Positions 50,592 through 62,199 of a DNA stretch of 64,000 nt are shown in pieces. The stretch is from the NCBI RefSeq assembly GCF_017377795.1, contig NZ_JAFRDR010000004.1, positions 62,001 to 126,000 of the forward strand, written 5' to 3'. Each line of letters begins with the position of its first letter. The stretch's first letter is position 1. Made by a program: the position numbers and the translations under genes. Below the pieces are notes generated by a model, which was not told the origin of the DNA, searched no databases, and saw only the letters and a list, made by a program, of their open reading frames with translations. Source of the DNA: Williamsia soli. GTDB taxonomy: Bacteria > Actinomycetota > Actinomycetes > Mycobacteriales > Mycobacteriaceae.

Positions 50592-51686
50592 ATGCTGACC
50601 GGAGCTCCCGACCTCGACGATGTCGCCGCCCTGACGGATGCCGACGTCGAAGGTCTGCTGCCCGCGTCCGCGCTGGCCGGAGCACAGGTGCGTGCCGTTG
50701 TCGCGGCACGCGAGGAAGGTGCGCTCGAGCCGTTGCGGCATCTGCGGCCTCGCGCGGTCGTCGTCGTCTGCGGCGACGGGACTGCCGGACGCGCGACGGA
50801 TCTGGTGCTGGCCCTGGTCGGCCCGCATATCGACGTGCCACTCATCAAGACCGCCGTCCTGCCGTCGTGGATCGGGCCGTTGGATGTGGTGGTCGTCGCC
50901 GGCGACGACGCGGGTGATCCGCGTCTTGCCGAGGCCGCGTCGAGGGCAGGTCGGAGACAGGCCGAGGTCGTTGTCGCCGGGCCTCTCGAGGGTCCGTTGC
51001 GCGAATCCCTTGGTGGACCGGTGCTCGACATGTCCCCGCGGATACGCGTACTCGAACGTTTCCGGTTCGCACACTACGTTTCGGTGCTCGTCGCGGTGCT
51101 CGACAACCTGGATGCTGTCCGGATGTCCGGCGAGCGGGCGAAGCTGGCGGAGCTGGCTGACGAACTCGACCGAGAAGCGGCAGGCAACCATCCCGGTAAC
51201 GAGATGTTCCACAACGCTGCCAAGGAACTCGCCGCCCGGGTGGTCGGCAGACCGACCGTGTGGACCGCGGAGACCCCGGCCGGAATGGCTCTGGCCGCAC
51301 ACGCGGCGCGAACCTTCTTCGCGAGCGCTGGAAGTATCAGTGTGGCAACGGATCTGCATGACGTGGTGGCCGCGGGGCGGCTGCTGCACGGCGCGGCGTT
51401 GCCCACCGACTACGATCCAATCTTCCATGATGCGCAGATCGACGGTCCTGCCGCCGAACCGGTACGAGTCCAAGTGCTCACCACCCCCGATCGGGAATGG
51501 CTTGCCCGTCGTCTCACCGCGACCCTGCCGGAGGTCGACATACAGATCAGCGGTCCCGCCGAAGCACCGACCGGCGAGTCGCCGCCGTCGGGCCCGCCTG
51601 GGTTGGGAGATCTTGTGCCTCTGATGATCCTTGCGCTGCGGACCGATATGGCCGGTGCCTATCTGCGACTGGTGGGGGAACGCTGA
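50592..51686 (+). CDS. TobH/Rv3256c-like SIS-domain-related protein
   Basis: The 364-residue protein matches the conserved actinobacterial family between manB and manA, often named TobH. Its fold resembles sugar isomerase (SIS) proteins and bifunctional phosphoglucose/phosphomannose isomerases: PRAVVVVCGDGTAGRA near the N-terminus and NEMFHNAAKELAARVVGR in the middle. It probably acts on a hexose phosphate, but no reaction is proven. It overlaps manA by one base at the ATG (TGATG). ATG 50592 follows a TAGGCT box by 6 nt. Confidence 0.78.
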   Translation: MLTGAPDLDDVAALTDADVEGLLPASALAGAQVRAVVAAREEGALEPLRHLRPRAVVVVCGDGTAGRATDLVLALVGPHIDVPLIKTAVLPSWIGPLDVVVVAGDDAGDPRLAEAASRAGRRQAEVVVAGPLEGPLRESLGGPVLDMSPRIRVLERFRFAHYVSVLVAVLDNLDAVRMSGERAKLAELADELDREAAGNHPGNEMFHNAAKELAARVVGRPTVWTAETPAGMALAAHAARTFFASAGSISVATDLHDVVAAGRLLHGAALPTDYDPIFHDAQIDGPAAEPVRVQVLTTPDREWLARRLTATLPEVDIQISGPAEAPTGESPPSGPPGLGDLVPLMILALRTDMAGAYLRLVGER

Positions 51687-52921
51687 TGCGCCTGCTCGAC
51701 GGCGTGGTCAGACCGTATGCCTGGGGGTCGCGGACCGCGTTGGCCGATCTGCGTGGATTGCCGACCCCGAGTGCTCACCCCGAAGCGGAGTTGTGGTTCG
51801 GCGCGCATCCGGCGGCGCCGGCGCCGGCGCACGATGGCAACTCGACAGCGACGCTGCTCGAGGTGATCGATTCTGATCCCGCGGGTCAGCTCGGCGCACA
51901 GTGTGCTGACCAATTCGGCGGACGTCTGCCGTTCTTGTTGAAGGTGCTCGCGGCAGAAGAACCGCTGTCCCTGCAGGCGCATCCCAGCCTGGAGCAGGCG
52001 AAGGAGGGATTCGCGCGCGAGAATGCGCAGGGGATCGAGGTCGGGGCCGCCAACCGTAATTACCGCGACGACAACCACAAACCGGAACTCGTCGTCGCTC
52101 TCACCGATTTCGATGCGCTCGCAGGCTTTCGCGATATCGCCGACACCGTCGAGTTGCTGCGGGTCTTGCAGGTACCTGAGTTGGACAGCCATCTGGGTAT
52201 GCTTGCGGGGCAACCTGATCCGCAGGGGCTCCGAGCCCTGTTCACCACGTGGATCACCCTTCCGGAATCGGCGTTGTCGGTGCTGATCCCGGCCGTTCTG
52301 GCCGGGGCGATCCGATACCTCGAATCCGGGCAGACGCAATTCGCACTCGTGGCCCGGACCCTGCTCGAGATCGGCGAGAACTACCCGACGGATCCCGGGG
52401 TGCTCGCCGTGTTGCTGCTGAACCGGGTCGCTTTGAAACCCGGGCAGGGACTCTTCCTCCCGGCCGGCAATCTGCACGCGTACCTCGGTGGTACGGCCAT
52501 CGAGGTGATGGCGAACTCCGACAACGTCTTGCGTGGAGGGCTGACACCCAAGCACGTCGACGTCCCGGAACTGCTCCGCGTGCTCGACTTCACCCCTGTC
52601 ACCCCAGCGGACATCGCCCCGACGGTGCACACCGTCAACGCCGAAATGATCTATCAGGCGCCGGTTTCGGAGTTCCGGCTGTCCAAGGTGGAGTTGGACG
52701 GAACCGGTATGCGCCGGCCATCATCGATCTTGTTCGATGTCCCCGGCCCGCAGATCCTGCTGTGTACCTCCGGATCGATCGAACTGCGCGGATCGGCCAA
52801 GCAGTTGCTCGTACCGCAAGGGTCTGCGGCCTGGATCGGCGACGATGAGCCCGACGTCGTGGTGCACGCGGCGTCGGCCCATTCGACGTTTTTCCGTGCG
52901 CTTGTGCCGGGCAACTTCTGA
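51686..52921 (+). CDS. manA: Mannose-6-phosphate isomerase ManA (type I)
   Basis: The 411-residue type I phosphomannose isomerase has the zinc motifs LSLQAHPS and DDNHKPELV, plus NLHAYLGG and SDNVLRGGLTPKHVD. It converts fructose-6-phosphate to mannose-6-phosphate, the entry to GDP-mannose synthesis, and is Rv3255c by position. ATG 51686 overlaps the stop of the TobH-like gene. With manB and the TobH-like gene it makes one operon-like block. Confidence 0.94.
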   Translation: MRLLDGVVRPYAWGSRTALADLRGLPTPSAHPEAELWFGAHPAAPAPAHDGNSTATLLEVIDSDPAGQLGAQCADQFGGRLPFLLKVLAAEEPLSLQAHPSLEQAKEGFARENAQGIEVGAANRNYRDDNHKPELVVALTDFDALAGFRDIADTVELLRVLQVPELDSHLGMLAGQPDPQGLRALFTTWITLPESALSVLIPAVLAGAIRYLESGQTQFALVARTLLEIGENYPTDPGVLAVLLLNRVALKPGQGLFLPAGNLHAYLGGTAIEVMANSDNVLRGGLTPKHVDVPELLRVLDFTPVTPADIAPTVHTVNAEMIYQAPVSEFRLSKVELDGTGMRRPSSILFDVPGPQILLCTSGSIELRGSAKQLLVPQGSAAWIGDDEPDVVVHAASAHSTFFRALVPGNF

Positions 52922-52986
52922 CTTTCCCCCGTCGAGGCCGCGTCGACCGGGTTCAGACCCCTCAGGTGACCGGATCGGGTCTACGG

Positions 52987-54630
52987 TCAGCTCTGGCGTG
53001 CCATCGACGGGAGGCTGTGCCCGATGAATCCGATCTCGTCTGGCGTGGCGACCATCGTCACCATCGTTGAACCGCTGGGCGTGCCGACCCAGATGTCCTG
53101 TGGCGCTGCGTGGTTCTGTTTCAGCCGAACGTCGGCCTCGGTGCTGTCGGTGCCCGGCGGCAGCAGCATGATGATCGTTGGCGCGTCGACTGCGACAGGC
53201 GACATCCCGTGGAAGACCGCCACCGTGAAGTGACCCGGCGAGACCCGGCCGCCGGCGAGGGCCAACAATCCGGGGTCGCCGACCGCCGTCACGAACTGGT
53301 GCCACTGAGCGGGATCGTCGGTGTGGACCAGCACGCGGGCGCCCACCGCGATCGCCCGCAGCAGCACCTGCTGGGCCAGATGCAGACCGCCACTGATGGC
53401 GACGACGTGTGGACCGCCTCCGAGCAGGTCGACGGCGACGGCGCGGCCACTGTGATCGGCGCCGATGAGCTGGCCGCATCCGGCAGCTGACAAGCGCAGG
53501 GCCGCCAGTGATTCGAGGGTGTGCGCCTGTTCGCCGACGGCCGGCAACGCGTCCGCCGCACCGACCGGCAGGCTCGCGGCGAGGGCGGCACGCTGACGGC
53601 CGACGAGGTCGATCAGTCCGTCGATCACCGGCTCGTCGTCACCGAGTGTGTTGAAGCGGACGAGCGCGCGGAGCGACGTCGTGCGGTCGCCCGCGGACCT
53701 CAGCCTGAGGGTGAGGGTGGTCGAGAGTGAGGGGACCGCCCACACCGAGCCGAGCATCGACGGCAGATGCTCGGGATCGACAGCGTAGGTCCGCATCCGG
53801 AGGCGGTCGGTGGTGACCGAGTCCCAATCCTCCCTGGCGGAACCGGAGTCGGCGCCATGCGCCAACTGTGTTGTCGCCGCGGTGATCTGGGCGGCGGAGA
53901 GGATGCTCACCGACAATCCGCGTTCGGCGATCCGGTTCGCGACCCTGCGGGTGGCGACGATGGCGGTACGCAGCGCACCCTCGGAGCCACCGCCGCGGCG
54001 GGCGACAGCGTCGGGACACCGCGTGGGGTCGAGACGCAGCACCACCAGCACCGAGCGGTACGCCGTGGCGGGCAGCGGTCCCAGGGTGCGTCGGTACACC
54101 TGTGCCACCCGACCCGTGCCGTGCGTGCGGATCCCGTGACTGATCACGTCGATCGACTCGAGGGCGATGTCGAATTGGTCGACGCACTCCGCCAGCGTCG
54201 ACAGGGGTACGGCGGGGCCGCCGGTGCTTCGACCGGGGTCGAGGAAGTTCAAACCAGGTGCGGGGGTGTCGATACGGACGACGGTCACCATGCACGCGCC
54301 GTCCCAACGTGCGCCGATCGGACCTGCTTCGGGAACCGGGATGTCGAAGGGGGCCTGATCAGGCTTGGAACCGTCGGACTGGGGCGACCCGAACACCTGA
54401 CGGCGCCACAGACCCACGCGGAGACCGATGCGCCTCGCGCCCGACATCCGTCCGGGTAGCGCGACCAGCATCAGCGACGCCGCGACGGCGACAGCCACAG
54501 CACACCACCACAGGGCACCGGCGTCGTAGGACAACACCAGAGCCCCCGCGATCAATAGTTCGATCCACACGATCGAGCTCCGCTGCGATACGCCCGGCCC
54601 GACGATCTTCATGAAATCCCCCACACCCAT
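52987..54630 (-). CDS. eccE: Type VII secretion protein EccE
   Basis: The 547-residue protein has two N-terminal membrane helices (about 20-60), then a large cytoplasmic domain with VTVVRIDTPAPGLNFL and the TLRLRSAG and LIGADHSGRAV strand segments typical of EccE. EccE is a membrane component at the periphery of the ESX secretion complex. ATG 54630 is used; ATG 54612 (MKIVGPG) with GGGGGA upstream is an alternative. It is divergent from eccB (54 nt apart). No other ESX gene lies in the window. Confidence 0.85.
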   Translation of the reverse strand: MGVGDFMKIVGPGVSQRSSIVWIELLIAGALVLSYDAGALWWCAVAVAVAASLMLVALPGRMSGARRIGLRVGLWRRQVFGSPQSDGSKPDQAPFDIPVPEAGPIGARWDGACMVTVVRIDTPAPGLNFLDPGRSTGGPAVPLSTLAECVDQFDIALESIDVISHGIRTHGTGRVAQVYRRTLGPLPATAYRSVLVVLRLDPTRCPDAVARRGGGSEGALRTAIVATRRVANRIAERGLSVSILSAAQITAATTQLAHGADSGSAREDWDSVTTDRLRMRTYAVDPEHLPSMLGSVWAVPSLSTTLTLRLRSAGDRTTSLRALVRFNTLGDDEPVIDGLIDLVGRQRAALAASLPVGAADALPAVGEQAHTLESLAALRLSAAGCGQLIGADHSGRAVAVDLLGGGPHVVAISGGLHLAQQVLLRAIAVGARVLVHTDDPAQWHQFVTAVGDPGLLALAGGRVSPGHFTVAVFHGMSPVAVDAPTIIMLLPPGTDSTEADVRLKQNHAAPQDIWVGTPSGSTMVTMVATPDEIGFIGHSLPSMARQS

Positions 54631-54684
54631 CGTCCCCCGCGATGCTGCTATACGCTACACCGCGGGAGGACGGGGGGTACGGCT

Positions 54685-56130
54685 GTGCCGGCTCAATTGA
54701 CGACAAAGGCTCAGGTCAATGGCTATCGCTTTTTGCTGCGCCGACTCGAGCATGCGCTGATCCGGCGCGACGTGAGGATGCTGCACGATCCGATGCGTTC
54801 GCAGATGCGCTCACTGATGGTCGGTGTGGTGCTCGCGGTACTCGTCGTGGCTGGATTCGGTGTGTATGGGTTGATCAAACCGCAGGGCGCGGTGGGGAAT
54901 TCGAAGATCATCGTGAGCAAGAAGGCGGGCGCGACGTATGTCGTCGTCGACGGTCGTCTGCATCCGGTGCTCAATCTCACCTCTGCCCGGTTGATCATCG
55001 GTACCGACGATTCGCCGAAATCGGTGGGTGAGAAGAAGCTCACCGGGTACCCCCGGGGTCCGCTCCTGGGCATCCCCGGCGCGCCTACTGCTCTGCCTGG
55101 GCCGGCTAACAAGGGGCAGTCGAACTGGACGGTCTGTGACACCGTCGTGGCGGGGCAGGTGACCACGGTCGCCGCGACCGCCGAACCTGAGCTCGGCGAC
55201 CAGATCCGGGCCGCAGGCGGTGGGGAAGCGGTGTTGGTGTCAGCGGGCGATGAGGTGTTCCTGGTCGCGGGCGGCACGCGGTCTCGCGTCGACGTCGGCA
55301 GTGTCCCGGTGCGGCGGGCCCTGGACATCGACGGTGCAGATGTACGACCCATCAGCCCCGGTGTCCTCAACGCGCTCCCGGAGGTCGATCCGCTTGTGGT
55401 GCCGGCCATCCCGAACAGGGGTGCCCCCTCTGCACTCGGTCGCGACATCCCGATCGGCGCTGTGATCAAGGCTACGACGCTGACGGGCGAGCCGACGTTC
55501 TACGTCGCGTTGGCGCAGGGCGTGCAGCAGATCGGTGAGGTCGCGGCCGAGGTCATTCGACAGGCCGACCCCGTCGGGGGTGACAGCGTCCCGACCGTGA
55601 GTCCGGCAGAGTTGACCGGGGTTGAGACGGTGAGCCTTCTCCCGGTGGACGAGTTCCCGGTGAAGGTGCCCCGATGGGCTGGTGTCGAGGCCGATCCCGT
55701 GCTGTGTCACGCATGGTCGAGGTCTGCCGACGATCACGAAGCGGACGCGCGGTTGCTGCTCGGCTCGATACTGCCGTTGGGCACGCGCGAGATGCCCGTC
55801 GTACTCGCCGGTGCCGACGGCCCCGGCCCGGGCCTGGACGCGGTCTTCGTCGAACCGGGGCGCGGGCATCTCATCCAGGTGACCGGATCCGAACCGGACA
55901 GCACCCGCGCGGAATCGCTGTTCTACGTCAACGATTCAGGTGTCCGTTACGGGATCCCAGACCTGGACACCGCCGCGACCATCGGGCTCGGGGACACCCC
56001 CGCTCTGGCGCCGTGGTCGATCGTGTCGCTGCTCGCGGCCGGGCCAACCCTGTCCCGAGACAACGCCCTGGTGTCGCACGATGGCATGGCGCCGGATCCG
56101 GCCGGCAGTCGAATCGAGCCGCCGACCTGA
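54685..56130 (+). CDS. eccB: Type VII secretion protein EccB
   Basis: The 481-residue protein begins with the EccB signature PAQLTTKAQVNGYRFLLRR and RDVRMLHDPMRSQ, then a single membrane helix (about 43-65) and a long periplasmic repeat domain with several Cys. EccB forms the periplasmic crown of the ESX complex and has ATP-binding/hydrolysis reported for some homologues. GTG 54685 has purine-rich GGGAGG and GGGGGG upstream. Divergent arrangement with eccE and absence of eccC, eccD, mycP and esxAB nearby are unusual. Confidence 0.92.
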   Translation: MPAQLTTKAQVNGYRFLLRRLEHALIRRDVRMLHDPMRSQMRSLMVGVVLAVLVVAGFGVYGLIKPQGAVGNSKIIVSKKAGATYVVVDGRLHPVLNLTSARLIIGTDDSPKSVGEKKLTGYPRGPLLGIPGAPTALPGPANKGQSNWTVCDTVVAGQVTTVAATAEPELGDQIRAAGGGEAVLVSAGDEVFLVAGGTRSRVDVGSVPVRRALDIDGADVRPISPGVLNALPEVDPLVVPAIPNRGAPSALGRDIPIGAVIKATTLTGEPTFYVALAQGVQQIGEVAAEVIRQADPVGGDSVPTVSPAELTGVETVSLLPVDEFPVKVPRWAGVEADPVLCHAWSRSADDHEADARLLLGSILPLGTREMPVVLAGADGPGPGLDAVFVEPGRGHLIQVTGSEPDSTRAESLFYVNDSGVRYGIPDLDTAATIGLGDTPALAPWSIVSLLAAGPTLSRDNALVSHDGMAPDPAGSRIEPPT

Positions 56131-56138
56131 ACGACGGG

Positions 56139-56903
56139 TCAGGGTAGAGGACGTAGCGCGCGGACCAGGTTCTCCCAGTAGTCGCCGATCTCCTCCACGG
56201 ACATTCGGTCGTTGTTGCGCATGTGATGGATCGCAGGTGCTTCCAGCGGAGCCAGCACAGCCATGCACATCACTTCGAGGTTTCCGCGGAAGCCGATCTG
56301 CGTCAACAGCATTCGTGTGTGCATGACAACGACGGTGCGGGTGGGGTGACTGAAGCGCTGGGGACCGGTGTCCTCGGCCTCGAGGAGGATGTCGAGGTGT
56401 GCCGAAGCCGTCGCCAGGCGGGCCCGTCCGAACGCGATCAAGCGATCGAGCGGGTCGACCCGCTCACCGGGCGCTCCGGGACCCAGCGGCGCGGGCCCGG
56501 TCAAGAAGGCCTGCTGCAACTGCATCTCGGAATGGTTGAGCAGTGCGAGCATCAGGCCGGTCCGGTTGCCGAATCTACGGAAGACGGTGCCTTTGCCGAC
56601 GCCGGCCTCGCGAGCGACCGCGTCCATGGTCACCGCCGAGGCCCCCTGCGATTCGATCAGGCGGGTTGCGGCCTCCATGAGTAATTGGCGGTTGCGAGCG
56701 GCGTCGGCACGCTCGGATTCACCCGACTCGGGGACTGGGAACACATGCTCGTGGGCGTTCGACAGCGGCAGCGCCCTGTCGGTTGCGGCGGTGGGCGCGG
56801 CGGCGGGTGTGGGTGAGCCGAGACCGACAACCGGCAGCGCAGTGCTGTTGCCGGTGTGCTGGGGGTCCACACCCTGCGACGGGTGCCGAGAGGGCGTTGA
56901 CAC
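56139..56903 (-). CDS. TetR-family transcriptional regulator
   Basis: The 254-residue protein has a poorly conserved, Pro/Ala/Thr-rich N-terminal stretch of about 60 residues and then the TetR helix-turn-helix TMDAVAREAGVGKGTVFRRFG. The C-terminal ligand-binding domain contains HLDILLEAEDTG. Its target is unknown; the divergent FMN reductase gene is the natural candidate. GTG 56903 is chosen because TACAGT lies 7 nt upstream, suggesting a leaderless transcript; the frame is open back to ATG 56972 without a ribosome site. Confidence 0.82.
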   Translation of the reverse strand: MSTPSRHPSQGVDPQHTGNSTALPVVGLGSPTPAAAPTAATDRALPLSNAHEHVFPVPESGESERADAARNRQLLMEAATRLIESQGASAVTMDAVAREAGVGKGTVFRRFGNRTGLMLALLNHSEMQLQQAFLTGPAPLGPGAPGERVDPLDRLIAFGRARLATASAHLDILLEAEDTGPQRFSHPTRTVVVMHTRMLLTQIGFRGNLEVMCMAVLAPLEAPAIHHMRNNDRMSVEEIGDYWENLVRALRPLP

Positions 56904-56910
56904 AACCCTG

Positions 56911-56916
56911 ACTGTA
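56911..56916 (-). promoter_or_regulatory. -10 box of the TetR-type gene, probable leaderless start
   Basis: On the minus strand TACAGT (TANNNT) lies 7 nt before GTG 56903. It favours the shorter start of this gene. Confidence 0.45.
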
Positions 56917-57027
56917 TCGGGTACCAAGATCGGGAATGGATTCGGACCACGGTCCGTTTGAGGTGGTGTCATGTGATCGACGCGAGAAGACCCGGGCGAT
57001 CAACGGCCCGGATGAAGGAGGACTGTG

Positions 57028-57591
57028 ATGGGCGACGAGAACAATACGAAGATCCTGGTGCTGGTCGGAAGTCTGCGGAAGGGCTCGGTCAACCGCTCCC
57101 TCGCTCAGGTGGCGGCGGACAATGCTCCTGCCGGCGTCGAGGTTCAGATGTATGCAGGCCTGGAGTTGCTGCCCTTTTACAACGAGGACATCGACGTCGA
57201 ACCGGTGAATGCCGAGGTCGTCCGGCTGCGCGCGGCCGTCGGGGACGCCGATGCCGTGCTGATCTCGACCCCGGAATACAACGGGACGATTCCTGCCGTC
57301 TTGAAGAACGCGATCGACTGGCTTTCCCGTCCATACGGTGCAGGTGCGATCACGGGTAAGTCCGTTGGCGTCCTGGGCGCCGCACTGGCGCAGTTCGGCG
57401 GCAAATGGTCGCACGACGACACCAGTCGCGCGGTGGGTATCGCCGGCGGCCGCGTGGTCGAGGACATCGAACTCCACCTCCCGATCGGGCGGCTGGAAGG
57501 CCGACCGGTCACCGACGTTCCCGAGGTCGTCGAGCAGCTGCGGCAGGCCGTCACCGTGCTCGCTGCCGCAACCACCGAGGTTGCTGCCTGA
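57028..57591 (+). CDS. NADPH-dependent FMN reductase
   Basis: The 187-residue flavodoxin-fold protein has the GSLRKGSVNRSL phosphate-binding loop, the TPEYNGTIPAVLKNAIDW segment and the GALAQFGGKWS-type loop of NADPH-dependent FMN reductases and azoreductase/chromate reductase relatives. It would use NADPH to reduce FMN or quinone-like compounds. ATG 57028 has AAGGAGG about 6 nt upstream. The divergent TetR gene may control it. It is followed by a long hairpin that separates it from the nrd operon. Confidence 0.88.
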   Translation: MGDENNTKILVLVGSLRKGSVNRSLAQVAADNAPAGVEVQMYAGLELLPFYNEDIDVEPVNAEVVRLRAAVGDADAVLISTPEYNGTIPAVLKNAIDWLSRPYGAGAITGKSVGVLGAALAQFGGKWSHDDTSRAVGIAGGRVVEDIELHLPIGRLEGRPVTDVPEVVEQLRQAVTVLAAATTEVAA

Positions 57592-57599
57592 TCTTCCCC

Positions 57600-57666
57600 A
57601 CAAACGTCCCCGTCAGCAGTGTCCGAGGGAACGCCGCCCTCGGACACTGCCGACGGGGACGTTTGT
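57600..57666. terminator. Long hairpin after the FMN reductase gene
   Basis: Arms of 30 nt (57600-57629 and 57637-57666) pair with a single mismatch around an AACGCCG loop. The stem starts 8 nt after the stop codon. It is one of the longest near-perfect hairpins in the window. Confidence 0.75.
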
Positions 57667-57702
57667 GTCCGCCGCATCATGGATTCTCGATCTGTGACGC
57701 AC

Positions 57703-57722
57703 GACACGCCGGGACACGCCGG
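57703..57722 (+). repeat. Tandem 10-nt direct repeat upstream of nrdH
   Basis: GACACGCCGG occurs twice head to tail (57703-57712 and 57713-57722), about 50 nt upstream of the first NrdR box. Its role is unknown; it may be a regulator site or part of a leader. Confidence 0.5.
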
Positions 57723-57770
57723 AATTCACGCTGGTGCACACACGCGACCTGGGACTTTCATGAATGTCAT

Positions 57771-57786
57771 TCGCAACGTGTTGTGT
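57771..57786 (+). promoter_or_regulatory. NrdR box 1
   Basis: TCGCAACGTGTTGTGT fits the NrdR motif (about 11 of 16 positions of ACACWATATATWGTGT) with the CAA-n4-TTG core. The start-to-start distance to box 2 is 32 nt, three helical turns, the usual NrdR geometry. Confidence 0.6.
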
Positions 57787-57802
57787 TGTTCCCGAATGTC
57801 AG

Positions 57803-57818
57803 GCACTAGGTGTAGTGT
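57803..57818 (+). promoter_or_regulatory. NrdR box 2
   Basis: GCACTAGGTGTAGTGT has the perfect CACTA-n4-TAGTG inverted core and matches the NrdR consensus at most conserved positions. NrdR represses ribonucleotide reductase genes when dATP is abundant; the nrdR gene itself is not in the window. Confidence 0.7.
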
Positions 57819-57952
57819 TTGGAACACTGAACGGCCGCCAGGGGTTGAACCTGAGGAACAACACCGACAAGCCGACAGAATCAAGATTTGAAACACGTTT
57901 GAGCAGGTCGCGTCAACCGACCGTCGGCACGTCAAGAGGGAGTTCTGGGGAT

Positions 57953-58204
57953 ATGACAGCTTCGGCCACCGCAACCATCACCGTCTACACCAAGCCTGCG
58001 TGCGTGCAGTGCAACGCCACGTACAAGGCCCTCGACAAGAACGGTCTCGCGTACGAGATCGTCGACATCACCGAAGACTCTGACGCCCGCGACTACGTCA
58101 TGGCCCTCGGTTACCTGCAGGCACCTGTTGTCGTCACCGGTGACAGCCACTGGTCGGGTTTCCGCCCCGATCGCATCAAGGCGCTCGTCACAGCAGCTGC
58201 CTGA
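57953..58204 (+). CDS. nrdH: NrdH-redoxin
   Basis: The 83-residue glutaredoxin-like protein has the CVQC active site (Cys17, Cys20) and the WSGFRPDRI segment typical of NrdH. It passes electrons from thioredoxin reductase to the class Ib ribonucleotide reductase. ATG 57953 has GAGGGAG about 10 nt upstream. The leader of about 130 nt after the NrdR boxes has no other gene. It starts the nrdHIEF operon. Confidence 0.93.
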   Translation: MTASATATITVYTKPACVQCNATYKALDKNGLAYEIVDITEDSDARDYVMALGYLQAPVVVTGDSHWSGFRPDRIKALVTAAA

Positions 58205-58252
58205 TCCATCGTTCTCAGCTCTACCCGTCGGCAACATCGTGGAGGTCGGGAT

Positions 58253-58791
58253 ATGGGGAAGATTCCCGGACGCTCCGCACCCGCAGAGTTCTCCGAGGCG
58301 CCGCTGATCGTCTACTTCTCGAGCGTCTCGGAGAACACGCACCGATTCGTCGAAAAGCTCGGACTGCGAGCGCGCCGGATCCCGCTGATCGATCACGACG
58401 GCAGTTTCACCGTCGATGAGCCCTACGTTCTGATCTGCCCCACCTATGGTGGCGGTAAGACATCGGGCGGACACGGAGCCGAAGGCGGAGCTGGACCGGT
58501 CAAGAGCGCCGGCGGCTTCGTTCCGAAGCAGGTCATCAGGTTTCTGAACAACCCACACAACCGTTCCCTGATCACCGCTGTCATAGCGGCAGGGAATACT
58601 AACTTCGGTGAAGAGTTCTGTTTCGCCGGAGACATCATCTCGCGTAAATGCCAGGTGCCCTATCTGTATCGGTTCGAGCTGATGGGTGACACCGAGGACG
58701 TCGAGCGGGTCCAGACCGGACTCCACCACTTCGCCCAAAGATCATCTGCCCCAGACCAAACAGCCCCAGACCACGCCCAGGAGTCGTCACA

Positions 58792-58816
<25 letters not shown>
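58253..58816 (+). CDS. nrdI: NrdI flavodoxin
   Basis: The 187-residue protein has the NrdI core: [26 protein letters not shown] and the [12 protein letters not shown] loop. NrdI supplies the oxidant for assembling the manganese-tyrosyl cofactor of NrdF. A Gly-rich insert lies near residues 70-85 ([12 protein letters not shown]). The last 25 nt overlap nrdE, and the C-terminal Gln/Pro tail may be a by-product of that overlap. ATG 58253 is 48 nt after nrdH. Confidence 0.92.
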
Positions 58817-62041
<3,225 letters not shown>

Positions 62042-62047
62042 CCCACC

Positions 62048-62122
62048 CAGAAGTTCGCGCCACCTACGATGAAACGCGCCAGTAGCAGCTGGCGCGTTTC
62101 GTCGTAAGTGGCGCGAATTCTG
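62048..62122. terminator. Long hairpin after nrdF
   Basis: Arms 62048-62082 and 62089-62122 (about 34 nt) pair with one bulged base and two mismatches around a TAGCAG loop. It starts 6 nt after the nrdF stop codon and ends the nrd transcript. Confidence 0.7.
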
Positions 62123-62140
62123 TTGGGGGAGTCCAAGCAC

Positions 62141-62174
62141 AACGCTCCACCGGCCGCGTGGCCAGTGGAGCGTT
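62141..62174. terminator. Second hairpin between nrdF and canA
   Basis: Arms 62141-62155 and 62160-62174 (15 nt) pair with one mismatch; the outer 10 nt (AACGCTCCAC) are perfect. It lies 25 nt from the minus-strand canA stop and probably serves that gene, while the first hairpin serves nrdF. Confidence 0.65.
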
Positions 62175-62199
62175 TCTGTGCAGAGCCCCCGCCCCGATC

